Numbered from the stretch's first letter, positions 17,751 to 27,795 are shown. The stretch: DNA of 64,000 nucleotides from Ensifer sp. WSM1721 (GCF_000513895.2 NZ_CP165783.1:1612001-1676000); one strand, 5' to 3'. Translations and numbers: made by a program. The notes: generated by a model not told the origin, from the letters alone.

Positions 17751-19978
17751 TGAGCATTCTTCAAGAAGAGGTCACCCGTCGTGGTGTGATCGCCGGGACC
17801 GGGGCGCTCGTCGTCAGCTTCTCACTCGTCCGCGCATTTGCCCAGGACCTGCCGCCGGCGACGCCCGTGACCTTGCCCGGGAGCCTGGACGATGAACGTT
17901 TCCTCGATTCCTGGATCCGGATCGATGCCGACAATTCGATAACCGTCTTCACCGGCAAGGCGGAGCTCGGCCAGGGCATCCGCACGGCACTTCTGCAAGT
18001 TGCTGCGGAAGAGCTGGACGTGAAGCCGGAGGATATCCTGCTCGTCACGGCCGATACCGGCCGTACGCCGAACGAAGGCTTCACCGCCGGCAGCCAATCC
18101 ATGCAGAACAGCGGCACTGCCATCAGGAACGCCGCCGCGCAAGTTCGCGCGCTGCTGCTTTCTGAAGCGGCGAAGCGCTTCGCCGTGGCTCCCGCAGAGC
18201 TCAAGAGCGAAAACAGGACCGTGCTGGCAAAGGACGGGAGAAGCCTGACCTATGGGGAGCTCGTCTCGGAATTGATGCTGCATGTGGAAGCGCAGCCGCA
18301 ATCGACGCTGAAAGAACCGAGTGCGTTGCGGGTCATGGGCAAGTCCCTGCCTCGCGTCGACATACCGGCGAAGGTGACGGGCGGTCAGGCCTATGTGCAC
18401 GATCTGCGCCTCGACGGCATGCTGCATGCGCGTGTCGTGCTGCCGCCGAGCCCGGCGGCGGAGCTCAGCGAAGTCGATGCGAGCGCTGCCGAGGCGATGC
18501 CGGGTGTCGTCGCGGTCGTGCGCGACGGCAATTTCCTGGCGGTTGTCGCGGAGAAGGAATTCCAGGCGGTGAACGCCATGCGCACTCTGGCAGCAACGGC
18601 AAGATGGCAGGAAAGGGAGTCGCTTCCGGACCAGACCGATCTGCCGGCAGAGCTGCAAAGGCTGGAACGCGAGGTCGGCACCGTAGCGGAAGCCGGTGTG
18701 CTCTCGTCCGGGGCCAAGCAATTCGAGGCGACCTTTACGCGGCCCTATCAGATCCACGGCTCGATCGGCCCCTCCTGCGCGGTCGCTGAGATGAAAGCCG
18801 ATGGAAGCTTGGACGTCTGGTCCCACACGCAGGGCGTCTATCCCGACCGCGCCGCGATCGCCGAGATGCTGGCGATGTCGGAAGAGAAGGTCCATGTCAT
18901 CCACATGGAGGGATCGGGATGCTACGGACACAACGGCGCCGACGACGCGGCGGCGGATGCCGCCCTCATTGCGACCAAGGTTCCGGGCAGACCCATTCGC
19001 GTCCAATGGATGCGGGAGCAGGAGCATAGCTGGGAGCCCTATGGCCCGGCGATGCTCATGAAGGTCAATGCGTCGCTCGACCGCTCGGGCAGGATAGCGA
19101 GCTGGGCCTACGATGTCTGGAGCAATACCCACTCGACCCGCCCCGGCGGTGCCGGCGCGCTTCTCGCCGCACGCCATAAGTCGCAGCCTTTCCAGCCGAA
19201 GCCGCCCGAGCTCAACATCACCCCGTCGGGCAACGGTGACCGGAACGCCAATCCGCTCTACGCCATCGCGAACAAGCGCGTGCTTTGGCATTTCCTGCCG
19301 GACATGCCGTTGCGTGTCTCGGCCCTCAGAGCTCTGGGTGCCTATGCGAATGTCTTCGCCATCGAGAGCACGATCGATGAGTTGGCGTTGATGGCAGAGG
19401 TCGACCCGGTCGAGTTCCGGCTGCGCCACATGGCGGATCCGCGCGCGCGTGCCGTCATCGAACTGGCTGCCGAGCGCTTCGGCTGGAACGGCCCGCAAAT
19501 GCCGAAGAATCGCGGGCATGGCTTCGGGTTTGCCCGCTACAAGAATCTCGCCGCCTATCTGGCGGTGGCGATGGAAGTGGAAGTCGAGCCGGAAACCGGG
19601 CGCGTGCGCGTGGTGCGCGCCGTCTCGGCCATCGACAGCGGCGAGATTGTCAACCCGGACGGAATCCGCAACCAGACGGAAGGCGGCATCCTGCAATCGA
19701 TCAGCTGGACGCTCTACGAGGCGGTGGCCTTCGACAGGACGAGGATCACGAGCACCGATTGGTCGAGTTATCCAATCCTGCGTTTTGCAAGCGTTCCCGA
19801 CAGCGTCGAAGTGCATATCGTCGAGCGTTCCGGTGAACCGTTCCTCGGCACCGGCGAGGCGGCCCAAGGCCCTGCGGCCGCGGCTGTCGCCAATGCGATC
19901 AGAAACGCCATCGGCAAGCGCCTCTACGATTTGCCGTTTACCAGAGATCGAGTGCGAAGCGCCGTAGGACATGCTTGA
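17750..19978 (+). CDS. Molybdopterin subunit of Mo hydroxylase (IorB-like), Tat-exported
   Basis: This 742-residue protein has a twin-arginine signal (TRRGVIAG followed by a hydrophobic stretch and AFA). The xanthine dehydrogenase family Mo domain follows, with motifs GKAELGQGIRTALLQ, GSGCYGHNGADDAAADAA, LRALGAYANVFAIES, and the C-terminal GTGEAAQGPAA containing the expected catalytic glutamate. IorB-type proteins bind molybdopterin cytosine dinucleotide and hydroxylate aromatic N-heterocycles or oxidise aldehydes. The substrate is unknown. The longer upstream frame from 17540 is a shadow of the 2Fe-2S gene. Confidence 0.92.
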   Translation: MSILQEEVTRRGVIAGTGALVVSFSLVRAFAQDLPPATPVTLPGSLDDERFLDSWIRIDADNSITVFTGKAELGQGIRTALLQVAAEELDVKPEDILLVTADTGRTPNEGFTAGSQSMQNSGTAIRNAAAQVRALLLSEAAKRFAVAPAELKSENRTVLAKDGRSLTYGELVSELMLHVEAQPQSTLKEPSALRVMGKSLPRVDIPAKVTGGQAYVHDLRLDGMLHARVVLPPSPAAELSEVDASAAEAMPGVVAVVRDGNFLAVVAEKEFQAVNAMRTLAATARWQERESLPDQTDLPAELQRLEREVGTVAEAGVLSSGAKQFEATFTRPYQIHGSIGPSCAVAEMKADGSLDVWSHTQGVYPDRAAIAEMLAMSEEKVHVIHMEGSGCYGHNGADDAAADAALIATKVPGRPIRVQWMREQEHSWEPYGPAMLMKVNASLDRSGRIASWAYDVWSNTHSTRPGGAGALLAARHKSQPFQPKPPELNITPSGNGDRNANPLYAIANKRVLWHFLPDMPLRVSALRALGAYANVFAIESTIDELALMAEVDPVEFRLRHMADPRARAVIELAAERFGWNGPQMPKNRGHGFGFARYKNLAAYLAVAMEVEVEPETGRVRVVRAVSAIDSGEIVNPDGIRNQTEGGILQSISWTLYEAVAFDRTRITSTDWSSYPILRFASVPDSVEVHIVERSGEPFLGTGEAAQGPAAAAVANAIRNAIGKRLYDLPFTRDRVRSAVGHA

Positions 19979-20069
19979 TCGCGGCTAGCCGATGGTCGGC
20001 GACCCGCGACAGCATCGCGAACCAAGATTCATCGCCAGCCCGCCGCTGACGCGGCGGGCATCGACTCGG

Positions 20070-20432
20070 TCAAGCCTGGACATGAGGATTATGTCGTTCG
20101 TCCCACAAGGCCCAAGCGGATATCGCTGCGACCAGCAGACCCAGGACGACATGTGTCCATCGGGCGTCGGTATTGGCGGCGAAATCAAGCAGCCAAGGCG
20201 CAACGACAAGCCACATCCCGAACACCATGTTCGCCCATTCCTCCCACTCCGAGAACACGGTCAGCATCGCGAGTGCCAAGGCACCAAGGACAACGGCGCC
20301 AATCCATGCGCTCCAGGCAGGCACGGGCTCCGCCGCGAAGCCCATGAGCCAAGGCGAGACGAAAAGAGCGACGGCGAGGATGAGGTTCATCCAGTCTTGC
20401 AGTTTCTTGTTTTCCATCAGCGCATTTGCCAT
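20070..20432 (-). CDS. SPW-repeat membrane protein
   Basis: This 120-residue protein starts at ATG complementing 20430-20432, 5 bases after GGAGG. It has four hydrophobic segments arranged as two repeats, each with an SPW-type motif: VSPWLMGFAA and VAPWLLDFAA. This matches the SPW repeat family, whose function is unknown. It stands alone between the Mo hydroxylase operon (convergent) and ftsH. Confidence 0.85.
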   Translation of the reverse strand: MANALMENKKLQDWMNLILAVALFVSPWLMGFAAEPVPAWSAWIGAVVLGALALAMLTVFSEWEEWANMVFGMWLVVAPWLLDFAANTDARWTHVVLGLLVAAISAWALWDERHNPHVQA

Positions 20433-20599
20433 GACAACCTCCACGGATGAAGCTTGAACAAAGCATGCGCGCGATGCGCGCCAGATTCAGATAATTAAAG
20501 CGAAGTGACGCTCAATACCCGGCGCAAACGCACGGAGGCTCCTTTAGTGAAAAGCGGGGGGCGGCTTTCGTCGGTGGAGAGTGGAAAAGGCGCGGCCGC

Positions 20600-22444
20600 T
20601 CAGGTCCGACGCGCGGCGGTCTTGGGGGTGTCGCGTCCGCGGTCTTCGACTATGGCCCGCAACTCGGCTTCCGTGATCGTCTCCCGCTCCAGAAGAAGCT
20701 TTGCCGATTGCTCGAGGACGGGTCGGCGCTCCTTGAGCAAGGCGACGGTACGCTCGAATGCATCGTCGACGATCCGGCGCACTTCCTCATCGAGGATCGC
20801 GGCGGTCTCTTCCGAATAGTCGCGCTCGCTCGGCCCCTGGTAGAGCGGGTTGGGCGTCAGCATCGATCGACGATCCCGTTCGAGTGCGACATGGCCGAGC
20901 TTCTCCGTCATGCCGTAGCGCGCGACGATCGCGCGCGCGATGTCGGTGACCTTGACGAGGTCGTCGGCGGCTCCCGTCGAAAGGTGGCCGAAGACGATCC
21001 ATTCGGCGGCGCGCCCGCCGAGCAGCACGGCCATCTTGTTCTCCAGTTCCTCCTTCGTCATCAGGAACCGGTCCTCCGTCGGCCGTTGGATCGTATAACC
21101 GAGCGAGCCGATGCCGCGCGGGATGATCGAGACCTTGTGCACCGCATCGGCCCCCGGCAATGCCATCGCGACAAGCGCATGGCCCATTTCGTGATAGGCG
21201 ACGATCTCGCGCTCCCGCGGATTGAGCAGCCTGTTGCGCTTCTCCAATCCCGCAATGATGCGCTCGATGGCGTTGTTGAAGTCGTCCATGGTCACGGCAT
21301 CGGCTCTGCGCCTCGTTGCAAGCAGCGCTGCCTCATTGACGAGATTGGCGAGATCCGCTCCGGTGAAGCCGGGGGTGAGCGCTGCGATCTGTTCCGGCTG
21401 CACGTCGTGGGCGAGCTTAGCCTTTCTAAGATGCACGTTCAGGATCTGCACGCGTCCCTGCTTGTCGGGACGGTCGACAAGGACCTGGCGATCGAAGCGC
21501 CCGGCGCGCAACAGCGCCGGATCGAGGATCTCCGGCCGGTTGGTGGCGGCAAGCAAGACAAGCCCGGTCGAGGGATCGAACCCATCGAGCTCGACCAGCA
21601 ACTGGTTGAGCGTCTGCTCCTTCTCGTCGTGTCCTCCGGCCATCGGACCGATGCCGCGGGCGCGGCCGAGCGCATCGAGTTCATCGATGAAGATGATCGC
21701 GGGTGCTTTCGCCCGGGCCTGTTCGAAGAGATCGCGCACGCGGGCGGCGCCGACGCCGACGAACATCTCGACGAACTCCGAACCGGAGATGGAGAAGAAC
21801 GGCACTCCGGCTTCACCGGCGACGGCTCTCGCAAGCAGCGTCTTGCCGGTGCCGGGCGGGCCCACGAGCAGCACGCCCTTCGGCATGCGGCCGCCAAGCC
21901 GGCCATAGCTTTTCGGCTCCTTCAGGAAGTCGACGATCTCCTTCAGTTCGTCTTTGGCCTCGTCAACCCCGGCCACATCCGTGAACGTCACGCCGGTATC
22001 GGTCTGGACATAGATTCTCGCCTTCGACTTGCCGATCTGCATCAGGCCGCCGCCCATTCCGCCCGCCATGCGCCGCAGCATGAACATCCAGAGTCCAATG
22101 AAGATGATCGCCGGAAGGACCCAGGAGAGGAGGTCGCGCAGGAAGGTGTTCTCGATCTGCCCGGCGACGACGACACCACGCTCCTGCAATTGCCGTGCAA
22201 GGTCCGGCTCGACGCGGGTGGTGATGAACATCGGCTTGCCGTCCTGCGGGCTCTTGAAAGTGCCCTGGATGAAGCGGTCCGAGACCGCGACCTCGGCGAT
22301 CTTGCCTTCGGCGAGGTAGGTTTCGAACTGGCTGTAGGGAATTTGCGCGACCTGGGTCGCGGTCGCAAAGATATACTGGAAAAGCATCAGAACGAAAAAG
22401 GCCGCGACCCAGTACCAGATGTTGAACTTCGTCAGCTTGTTCAT
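20600..22444 (-). CDS. ftsH: ATP-dependent zinc metalloprotease FtsH
   Basis: This 614-residue membrane protease has two N-terminal helices (about 9-28 and 106-124) around a periplasmic domain. The AAA module has Walker A GPPGTGKT (195-202), Walker [10 protein letters not shown] and SRH region RAGRFDRQ. The peptidase domain has the zinc motif HEMGH (418-422). Chromosomal alphaproteobacterial FtsH is usually about 640 residues, so this shorter form is likely an accessory second copy. It degrades membrane and some soluble proteins. No operon partner is evident. Confidence 0.95.
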   Translation of the reverse strand: MNKLTKFNIWYWVAAFFVLMLFQYIFATATQVAQIPYSQFETYLAEGKIAEVAVSDRFIQGTFKSPQDGKPMFITTRVEPDLARQLQERGVVVAGQIENTFLRDLLSWVLPAIIFIGLWMFMLRRMAGGMGGGLMQIGKSKARIYVQTDTGVTFTDVAGVDEAKDELKEIVDFLKEPKSYGRLGGRMPKGVLLVGPPGTGKTLLARAVAGEAGVPFFSISGSEFVEMFVGVGAARVRDLFEQARAKAPAIIFIDELDALGRARGIGPMAGGHDEKEQTLNQLLVELDGFDPSTGLVLLAATNRPEILDPALLRAGRFDRQVLVDRPDKQGRVQILNVHLRKAKLAHDVQPEQIAALTPGFTGADLANLVNEAALLATRRRADAVTMDDFNNAIERIIAGLEKRNRLLNPREREIVAYHEMGHALVAMALPGADAVHKVSIIPRGIGSLGYTIQRPTEDRFLMTKEELENKMAVLLGGRAAEWIVFGHLSTGAADDLVKVTDIARAIVARYGMTEKLGHVALERDRRSMLTPNPLYQGPSERDYSEETAAILDEEVRRIVDDAFERTVALLKERRPVLEQSAKLLLERETITEAELRAIVEDRGRDTPKTAARRT

Positions 22445-22622
22445 CGCAACGACCGTGTCTGGCTGGCGGCGGCCGCCGTCTCAGCGGTTCCAGTCCCAAA
22501 AAGCCATCTGCTTCCCGACGGAAGAACGCCGCCGGCTCCAGGCAGTTCCGTTAAGCGATGTCCGTGTTGCCGGCGAAGGGCGCGAGCGATGCGGGCCCTT
22601 CGCCGCCGCTCTTCCTGGTGAC

Positions 22623-23567
22623 TTACCGCCAAGTGCCGGTCGCGAGTGCAAAGGGCGACCACTCGGCGAAATCGTAGCGGATCGGCAGCGCGTCGGCGCG
22701 CCAGACGATCCGGTGCGGGCGGAAGCGCCAGTAGCGTTCGGCGCCTTCGAAGTGCTTGCCTTCGGGTCGATCGGGCAGGAGTTCGGCCTTTCCGGTCATT
22801 TGCAGCAGGCCACCGGTCGAGAAGTCTGGGAAGACAAGCCCGGCGCGTGGATTGAGTGCGATATTGCCGAGCGTGTTGAAGAAGCGGTTGCCGATGAAAT
22901 CCGGGATCGTCAGCCAGCCGTCTTCGCCGACATGCACGAATCCCGCGCGGCCGCCGCGATGGGAGACGTCCACCTGCCTTCCGCCGGGAAGGTCGGCATA
23001 GGTGGCGACGAAGAACGTGTCCGCCTGTTCGATAAGAGCGCGCGCCGCGTCGTCGAGTTCGGCGCTTTCGATCGGAGGCATCGCCGGCGGCTCCGACGGA
23101 TTGCGCACGAAACGGACCTGCCGGAGCTGGATATATTTCGGACAGTTTCCGAAGCTCTGGTGCACTTCGAGATCGAAACCGTGCGCATGGCGGCTGAGCG
23201 TGCCGTTCAGCCGATTGCGGCGGCGCGTGCCGAGATCGATGCCGAGGAGGGCGAGGGAGGCACCATCCTCCATACCCGCCTCGGCAGGATCTGACGGTTC
23301 CCGGGCGTGTTCGACGGTGAGCCTCAGAGCATCCGGCGCATGGAGGAAGCCGGGACGTCCCGCCCTTAGCGTCGCCCAGACATCGCCCTTCCGGTCCACC
23401 GCCCCCAGCACCACCATCGGCAGAAGGGGATAGAATTCCCGATGCTGGTCGATCAGGTGATCGCGCAGGACTCGGCGCCCGACCTCGTCCATGCGAACAT
23501 CGACACCGAGCAGCCTTTGCAGGGCAATCTCGCCCTGATGCCAGGGCGAAGGAGCGGGAGCGTTCAT
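22623..23567 (-). CDS. Pyridoxamine 5'-phosphate oxidase-like flavin protein
   Basis: This 314-residue protein has the split-barrel flavin fold of the PNPOx superfamily. The core DTFFVATYADLPGGRQVDVSHRGG, ... DFIGNRFFNTLGNIALNPRAGLVF and LLQMTGKAELL lies in residues 180-270. An N-terminal extension of about 150 residues contains FYPLLPMVVLGAVD. It lies 12 bases downstream of a glutathione transferase gene, and a LysR regulator diverges from that. The reaction is unknown. Confidence 0.8.
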   Translation of the reverse strand: MNAPAPSPWHQGEIALQRLLGVDVRMDEVGRRVLRDHLIDQHREFYPLLPMVVLGAVDRKGDVWATLRAGRPGFLHAPDALRLTVEHAREPSDPAEAGMEDGASLALLGIDLGTRRRNRLNGTLSRHAHGFDLEVHQSFGNCPKYIQLRQVRFVRNPSEPPAMPPIESAELDDAARALIEQADTFFVATYADLPGGRQVDVSHRGGRAGFVHVGEDGWLTIPDFIGNRFFNTLGNIALNPRAGLVFPDFSTGGLLQMTGKAELLPDRPEGKHFEGAERYWRFRPHRIVWRADALPIRYDFAEWSPFALATGTWR

Positions 23568-23579
23568 GACGATGCCTCC

Positions 23580-24191
23580 TCAGGCTGCCAATCCGACCGC
23601 GGTCTTCTGGAAATCGACAAAGCGAGGCAGCGCCTCGATGCGCTCGAGCCACCCGCGAATATTCGAATAGCGCTCAAGGTCGACGTCGCCTTCGGGGGCG
23701 CGCGCGACGTAGCTATAGAGCGCGACGTCGGCGATCGTGGGCCGGTCGGCGGCGATCCAGCTTCGGTTTTCGAGCGCCGCCTCGATCAGCTCCAGGATCG
23801 CATGTGAACGCGGAATGACCTCTTCCGGCCGGTAGGGCGCCTTGAACACGTTGATGAGGCGCGCCTGCGCCGGGCCATGGGCAATCTGCCCCGCGGCGAC
23901 CGACAGCCAGCGCTGAACGGCCGCCGCGCCTTCGGCGTCTTCCGGCAGCCAGTCCGTGCGGCCCGTCTTTTTCGCGAGATAGACGAGAATGGCGTTGGAA
24001 TCACAAATGATCGTGCCGGCGTCATCGAGCACGGGAACCTGGCCGAAGGGGTTGAGCTTGAGGAACGTCGCTTGCTTGTGCTCTCTCTTGGCAAGATCGA
24101 CGAGTACGAGCTCATGCTCGATCGCGAGCAGCGAGAGAAAGAGCCGGGCGCGATGCGCATGGCCGGACAGCGGATGGTAGTAGAGCTTCAT
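23580..24191 (-). CDS. Glutathione S-transferase
   Basis: This 203-residue protein starts at ATG complementing 24189-24191, with GGAGG upstream (the longer frame to 24224 is not supported). The N-terminal thioredoxin-fold domain has [20 protein letters not shown] with the serine/histidine glutathione site, [10 protein letters not shown] with the cis-proline, and a following [10 protein letters not shown]. The C-terminal helical domain has [13 protein letters not shown]. It is in an operon with the PNPOx-like gene and divergent from a LysR gene 121 bases away, which probably controls both. Confidence 0.92.
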   Translation of the reverse strand: MKLYYHPLSGHAHRARLFLSLLAIEHELVLVDLAKREHKQATFLKLNPFGQVPVLDDAGTIICDSNAILVYLAKKTGRTDWLPEDAEGAAAVQRWLSVAAGQIAHGPAQARLINVFKAPYRPEEVIPRSHAILELIEAALENRSWIAADRPTIADVALYSYVARAPEGDVDLERYSNIRGWLERIEALPRFVDFQKTAVGLAA

Positions 24192-24312
24192 TCTTGCCTC
24201 CTGCAGAATTTGGAACAGCCGCAAGAATGATTATTGCTTAAGCGGTTGATAAGCCTCTCTAGATACACTAGACCATTTCACATGACGCAATAATGCTTCA
24301 TCGGAGGGCTCG

Positions 24313-25230
24313 ATGGATCGCTGGCAGGCGATGCGGATCTTCGTGCAGGTGGTGGAAAGCGGCGGGTTTGCACCTGCCGCCAAGGTGCTGCATATGAGCC
24401 CTCCATCGGTCACGCGGGCGATCGCAAAGCTGGAGGAGATGATCGGCACGCGCCTCCTCGTTCGCACCACCCGTTCGCTGAAATTGACGGCGGCGGGCGA
24501 AGGGTACGTAGCCGATTGCCGGCGCATTCTCGCGGAGATCGCGGAGGCGGAGGACAATGCGGCGGGCAGCTTCACCAAACCCGCGGGCTTGCTCACGGTC
24601 ACGGCGCCTGCGCTCTTCGGGCGCATCCATGTGCTTCCCGTCGTTCTCGACTTTCTTCACCAGTACCCGGAGATGCAGGTGAAGACCGTTTTCCTCGACC
24701 GTGTGACGAACCTGGTCGAGGAAGGCCTCGACGTGGCGATACGTATCGCGGCGCTCCCCGCGTCCGGTCTCATTGCCCGCCGTATCGGCTCGATAAGGCA
24801 GGTGCTCTGCGGTTCGCCGGATTATTTCGCCCGTTTCGGCGAGCCTGAGCGCCCCGAGGATCTCATCCATCATCGCCTGATCGGACGTGATGGTCTCTAC
24901 GGCCATTCGGAATGGCTCTTCGGGCGCGACAGCAGTATTCGCGTCCCGATCAGCGCCCGCCTCATCTGCAATACCAATGACGCGGCCATCGCCGCCGCGG
25001 TCGCCGGCTGGGGCCTTTCCCGTTACCAGTCCTATCAAGTAGCACCGGATATCGAGGCAGAGCGGCTGAAGATCGTGCTTGCAGACTACGAGCGTGAGCC
25101 GGTGCCGATCCACATCGTGCACGCGGAAGGTCGCATGGTTTCGGCCCGCGTGCGCGCCTTCGTGGATTTCGCCGCCGAGCGCCTTCGGCGCCGCGCGGGT
25201 GTGAATGCGCAGCTTTGGCAAGGCGTATGA
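24313..25230 (+). CDS. LysR-family transcriptional regulator
   Basis: This 305-residue protein has an N-terminal winged helix-turn-helix (MRIFVQVVESGGFAPAAKVLHMSPPSVTRAIAKLEEMIGTRLLVRTTRSL, residues 6-56). The substrate-binding domain follows, in the GcvA/CrgA-like subgroup. It is divergent from the glutathione transferase gene. LysR regulators usually act on the divergent operon, so the GST/PNPOx pair is the likely target. No T-N11-A box was confidently picked out. Confidence 0.92.
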   Translation: MDRWQAMRIFVQVVESGGFAPAAKVLHMSPPSVTRAIAKLEEMIGTRLLVRTTRSLKLTAAGEGYVADCRRILAEIAEAEDNAAGSFTKPAGLLTVTAPALFGRIHVLPVVLDFLHQYPEMQVKTVFLDRVTNLVEEGLDVAIRIAALPASGLIARRIGSIRQVLCGSPDYFARFGEPERPEDLIHHRLIGRDGLYGHSEWLFGRDSSIRVPISARLICNTNDAAIAAAVAGWGLSRYQSYQVAPDIEAERLKIVLADYEREPVPIHIVHAEGRMVSARVRAFVDFAAERLRRRAGVNAQLWQGV

Positions 25231-25321
25231 ACGCGATCATCAGGAACCTGCGGCCATCTGTTGCCGTTTCGGACGAGGTCGGGTCGACGCCCGAGAGGCC
25301 GACAGCGTTGGCGAGGTGCTC

Positions 25322-25903
25322 ATGCAGGAAGATCTGTTCGGAAAACCGGCGGATAATCTGCCTCAGGGTTTTCGCTACGAGCCGGATATCGTACCGCGTA
25401 AGCTTCAAGAGGCACTTCTTGAGGCGATACCGCAGCTTCCCTTCAAGGCCTTCGATTTCCACGGCTTCCAAGGCAAGAGACGGGTGATCTCCTTCGGCTG
25501 GAAGTATGACTTCAGCACCGAGTCGCTTCGCAAGGGGGACGCTATCCCGCCGATGCTCCTGCCTCTGCGCGAGCTTGCAGCCGATTTCGCCGGTTTGCCG
25601 ACGGAGACGCTCGAACAGGCGCTGGTCACCGAATATGAAAAGGGCGCGCCGATCGGTTGGCACAGGGATAAAGCGGTTTTCGGCGCCGTCATCGGAGTCT
25701 CTCTGCTCTCCTCCTGTACATTCAGGCTACGCCGGAGAGTCGCCGGGAAGTGGGAGCGCGCCTCGATCATGCTTCAGCCTGGTTCAGCATATCTCCTCTC
25801 CGGTCCTTCCAGAACCGAATGGGAACACTCCATCCCGCCGGTGGATCGGCTGAGATATTCAATTACATTTCGGGAGTTGCGTACAAAGGACGGCAGGCGA
25901 TGA
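25322..25903 (+). CDS. alkB: AlkB-like 2-oxoglutarate/Fe(II) dioxygenase
   Basis: This 193-residue protein has the Fe(II) ligands His and Asp in GWHRDKAVFG, the distal His in WEHSIPP, and the 2-oxoglutarate arginines in RYSITFRELR. This is the AlkB family that repairs alkylated bases by oxidative demethylation; proteins of this length and pattern often belong to the ALKBH-like bacterial subgroup. The start at 25322 has GAGG upstream. It follows the LysR gene on the same strand but is probably independent. Confidence 0.87.
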   Translation: MQEDLFGKPADNLPQGFRYEPDIVPRKLQEALLEAIPQLPFKAFDFHGFQGKRRVISFGWKYDFSTESLRKGDAIPPMLLPLRELAADFAGLPTETLEQALVTEYEKGAPIGWHRDKAVFGAVIGVSLLSSCTFRLRRRVAGKWERASIMLQPGSAYLLSGPSRTEWEHSIPPVDRLRYSITFRELRTKDGRR

Positions 25904-25980
25904 CTTGCGTCGGCTTTTCCGCGCCCCTGACGCGACGGGTTTCGGGAAACTGTTGATCCGATTAGCGGAGGGAAGTATTT

Positions 25981-25996
25981 CTCTTGTCGACAAGAG
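25981..25996. promoter_or_regulatory. 16-bp perfect palindrome, likely operator of the GntR regulator
   Basis: CTCTTGTCGACAAGAG is a perfect inverted repeat ending 9 bases before the ATG of the GntR gene. Its core TTGTCGACAA recurs just downstream of the same gene (26726-26735), before hypD. GntR/FCD repressors bind such palindromes, so autoregulation is inferred. Confidence 0.7.
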
Positions 25997-26005
25997 GATT
26001 GCCAG

Positions 26006-26710
26006 ATGACCGATACCGACAACAATTCCATTCCAGAACGCAAGCGAGGCTCCGGCGTGAAGATGGTCTACGACCTTCTGCGCGACGAGATCCTCGATCT
26101 GGTCCTGCCTCCCGGCAGCCCGATCGACGAGGCGCAACTGGCCGAACGGTTCAAGATGTCGCGCACGCCGATCCGCGAGGCGCTGGTGCGGCTCGCGGGC
26201 GAGGGGCTGATCGACACGCTGCCGAACCGATCGACCATGGTGTCGAACATCGATTTCATCAACATGAACACCTATTTCGACGCACTGGTGCTCATGTATC
26301 GAGTCACCACGCGGCTCGCGGCTCAACATCACCGCACGGAGGATTTGCAGGTGATCCGCGCCCGTCAGGCGGAGTTCGCCGCCGCGGTCCAGGCGCAGGA
26401 TGCGCTGGCGATGATCGCCACCAATGCGGCGCTGCACCTGGCGATCGCGGAGGCGGGGCGCAATTCCTATTTCACCGGCCTATTCAAGCGGCTTCTCGAC
26501 GAGGGTCGGCGGATACTCAGGCTCTATTACCAGTCCTATGACGACCGCTTGCCGCAGCGTTTCGTCGATGAACATGAGGATATGATTGCGGCCATCGCAG
26601 CTCGCGACGCCGAAGAGGCGGACCGCCTGGCGAGGGTGCATGCCGAGCAGATCGTGCACCAGATCCAGAAGCTTTTCTCCCGCGACAGGCGGCTGGAAAT
26701 CGCCCTGTGA
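26006..26710 (+). CDS. hypR: GntR/FCD-family regulator, likely HypR
   Basis: This 234-residue protein has an N-terminal GntR winged helix (AQLAERFKMSRTPIREALVRLAGEGLI, about 45-72) and a C-terminal all-helical FCD ligand domain, with metal-binding histidines likely at HLAIAEAGRN and in the HAEQIVHQ region. It is the first gene of a hydroxyproline locus whose S. meliloti counterpart is repressed by the GntR protein HypR. Palindromes with TTGTCGACAA lie on both sides of the gene. The assignment rests on family and context. Confidence 0.85.
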   Translation: MTDTDNNSIPERKRGSGVKMVYDLLRDEILDLVLPPGSPIDEAQLAERFKMSRTPIREALVRLAGEGLIDTLPNRSTMVSNIDFINMNTYFDALVLMYRVTTRLAAQHHRTEDLQVIRARQAEFAAAVQAQDALAMIATNAALHLAIAEAGRNSYFTGLFKRLLDEGRRILRLYYQSYDDRLPQRFVDEHEDMIAAIAARDAEEADRLARVHAEQIVHQIQKLFSRDRRLEIAL

Positions 26711-26725
26711 TTTTCTGTCGATTTA

Positions 26726-26735
26726 TTGTCGACAA
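26726..26735. promoter_or_regulatory. TTGTCGACAA palindrome upstream of hypD
   Basis: A perfect 10-bp palindrome, identical to the core of the site before the GntR gene, lies in the 114 bases between the regulator and hypD. It is directly followed by the ATAC-N5-GTAT motif at 26741-26758. Confidence 0.6.
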
Positions 26736-26740
26736 ATAAA

Positions 26741-26758
26741 ATACAAAGAGTATTATAA
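26741..26758 (-). promoter_or_regulatory. Shared hyp-locus motif, copy 1 (upstream of hypD)
   Basis: Read on the minus strand, TTATAATACTCTTTGTAT matches the copy upstream of hypM at 15 of 18 positions. It includes the inverted repeat ATAC-N5-GTAT. A regulator site shared by the locus is inferred. Confidence 0.6.
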
Positions 26759-26824
26759 AGCGAAATCAGAGGCGCGGCGATGGCTGGTGTCTCTGTCTAT
26801 CCGACAGGCCAGCAGGAGTTTGAC

Positions 26825-27787
26825 ATGAAGGCCAAGATTTTCTCCGGCGTGATCCCCGCGCTGATGACCCCTTGCAAAGAAGACCGCAGCCCCGACTTCG
26901 ATGCTCTTGTCGGCAAAGGCAAGGAGCTGATCGCCGACGGCATGTCGGCAGTCGTCTATTGCGGCTCGATGGGCGACTGGCCGCTCCTGACCGATGCGCA
27001 GCGCATGGAAGGGGTGGAGCGCCTGGTAAAGGCCGGCGTGCCGGTCATCGTCGGCACTGGCGCTATCAATAGCGCTTCAGCGGTCGCCCATGCGGCGCAT
27101 GCCCAGAAAGTCGGCGCTCAGGGCCTAATGGTGATTCCGCGGGTGCTCTCGCGCGGGCCTTCGCTCGTCGCACAGAAGGCGCATTTCAAGGCGATCCTGT
27201 CGGCCGCGCCGGATCTTCCGGCAGTGATCTACAACAGCCCCTATTATGGCTTCGCCACCCGCGCCGACCTGTTTTTCGCGCTGCGCGCCGAGCATCCGAA
27301 CCTCGTAGGCTTCAAGGAATTCGGCGGCCCGGCCGACATGCGCTACGCGGCCGAGAACATTACGAGCCGTGACGATGGCGTGTCGCTGATGATCGGCGTC
27401 GACACCGCCGTCTTCCACGGCTTCGTCAACTGCGGCGCGACCGGCGCAATCACCGGCATCGGCAATGTGCTGCCGAAGGAGGTGATCCACCTCTGCAATC
27501 TGTCGCAGGCTGCCGCCCGCGGCGATGTCGACGCGCGCCAGCGCGCGCAGGAGCTGGAGCAGGCGCTTGCCGTCCTCTCCTCCTTCGACGAGGGTCCGGA
27601 CCTCGTTCTCTACTTCAAGCACATGATGGTGCTGAAGGGAGACAAGGAATACACGCTCCATTTCAACGAAACTGACGCGCTCACCGAAAGCCAGCGCGGC
27701 TATGTCGAGGCGCAGTTCAAGCTCTTCAATACCTGGTATGCTGAGTGGAGCAAGCTCCCCGGCGCCGTTGAGAAGTACAAGGCCTGA
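26825..27787 (+). CDS. hypD: DapA-family 1-pyrroline-4-hydroxy-2-carboxylate deaminase
   Basis: This 320-residue protein belongs to the dihydrodipicolinate synthase superfamily: the Schiff-base lysine is Lys164 (GFKEFG) and the catalytic tyrosine Tyr136 (VIYNSPYYG). The ATG at 26825 has AGGAG 7 bases upstream; a frame from 26780 is less likely. In hydroxyproline loci such proteins convert pyrroline-4-hydroxy-2-carboxylate to 2-oxoglutarate semialdehyde and ammonia. The neighbouring semialdehyde dehydrogenase and HypO support this. Confidence 0.87.
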   Translation: MKAKIFSGVIPALMTPCKEDRSPDFDALVGKGKELIADGMSAVVYCGSMGDWPLLTDAQRMEGVERLVKAGVPVIVGTGAINSASAVAHAAHAQKVGAQGLMVIPRVLSRGPSLVAQKAHFKAILSAAPDLPAVIYNSPYYGFATRADLFFALRAEHPNLVGFKEFGGPADMRYAAENITSRDDGVSLMIGVDTAVFHGFVNCGATGAITGIGNVLPKEVIHLCNLSQAAARGDVDARQRAQELEQALAVLSSFDEGPDLVLYFKHMMVLKGDKEYTLHFNETDALTESQRGYVEAQFKLFNTWYAEWSKLPGAVEKYKA

Positions 27788-27795
27788 TCAGGCCG

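Noticed and set aside
17822..19972. 716-residue minus-strand frame opposite the Mo hydroxylase gene
   Set aside because: Arg/His-rich, low-motif antisense frame over a clearly coding gene with a Tat signal and conserved Mo-site motifs.
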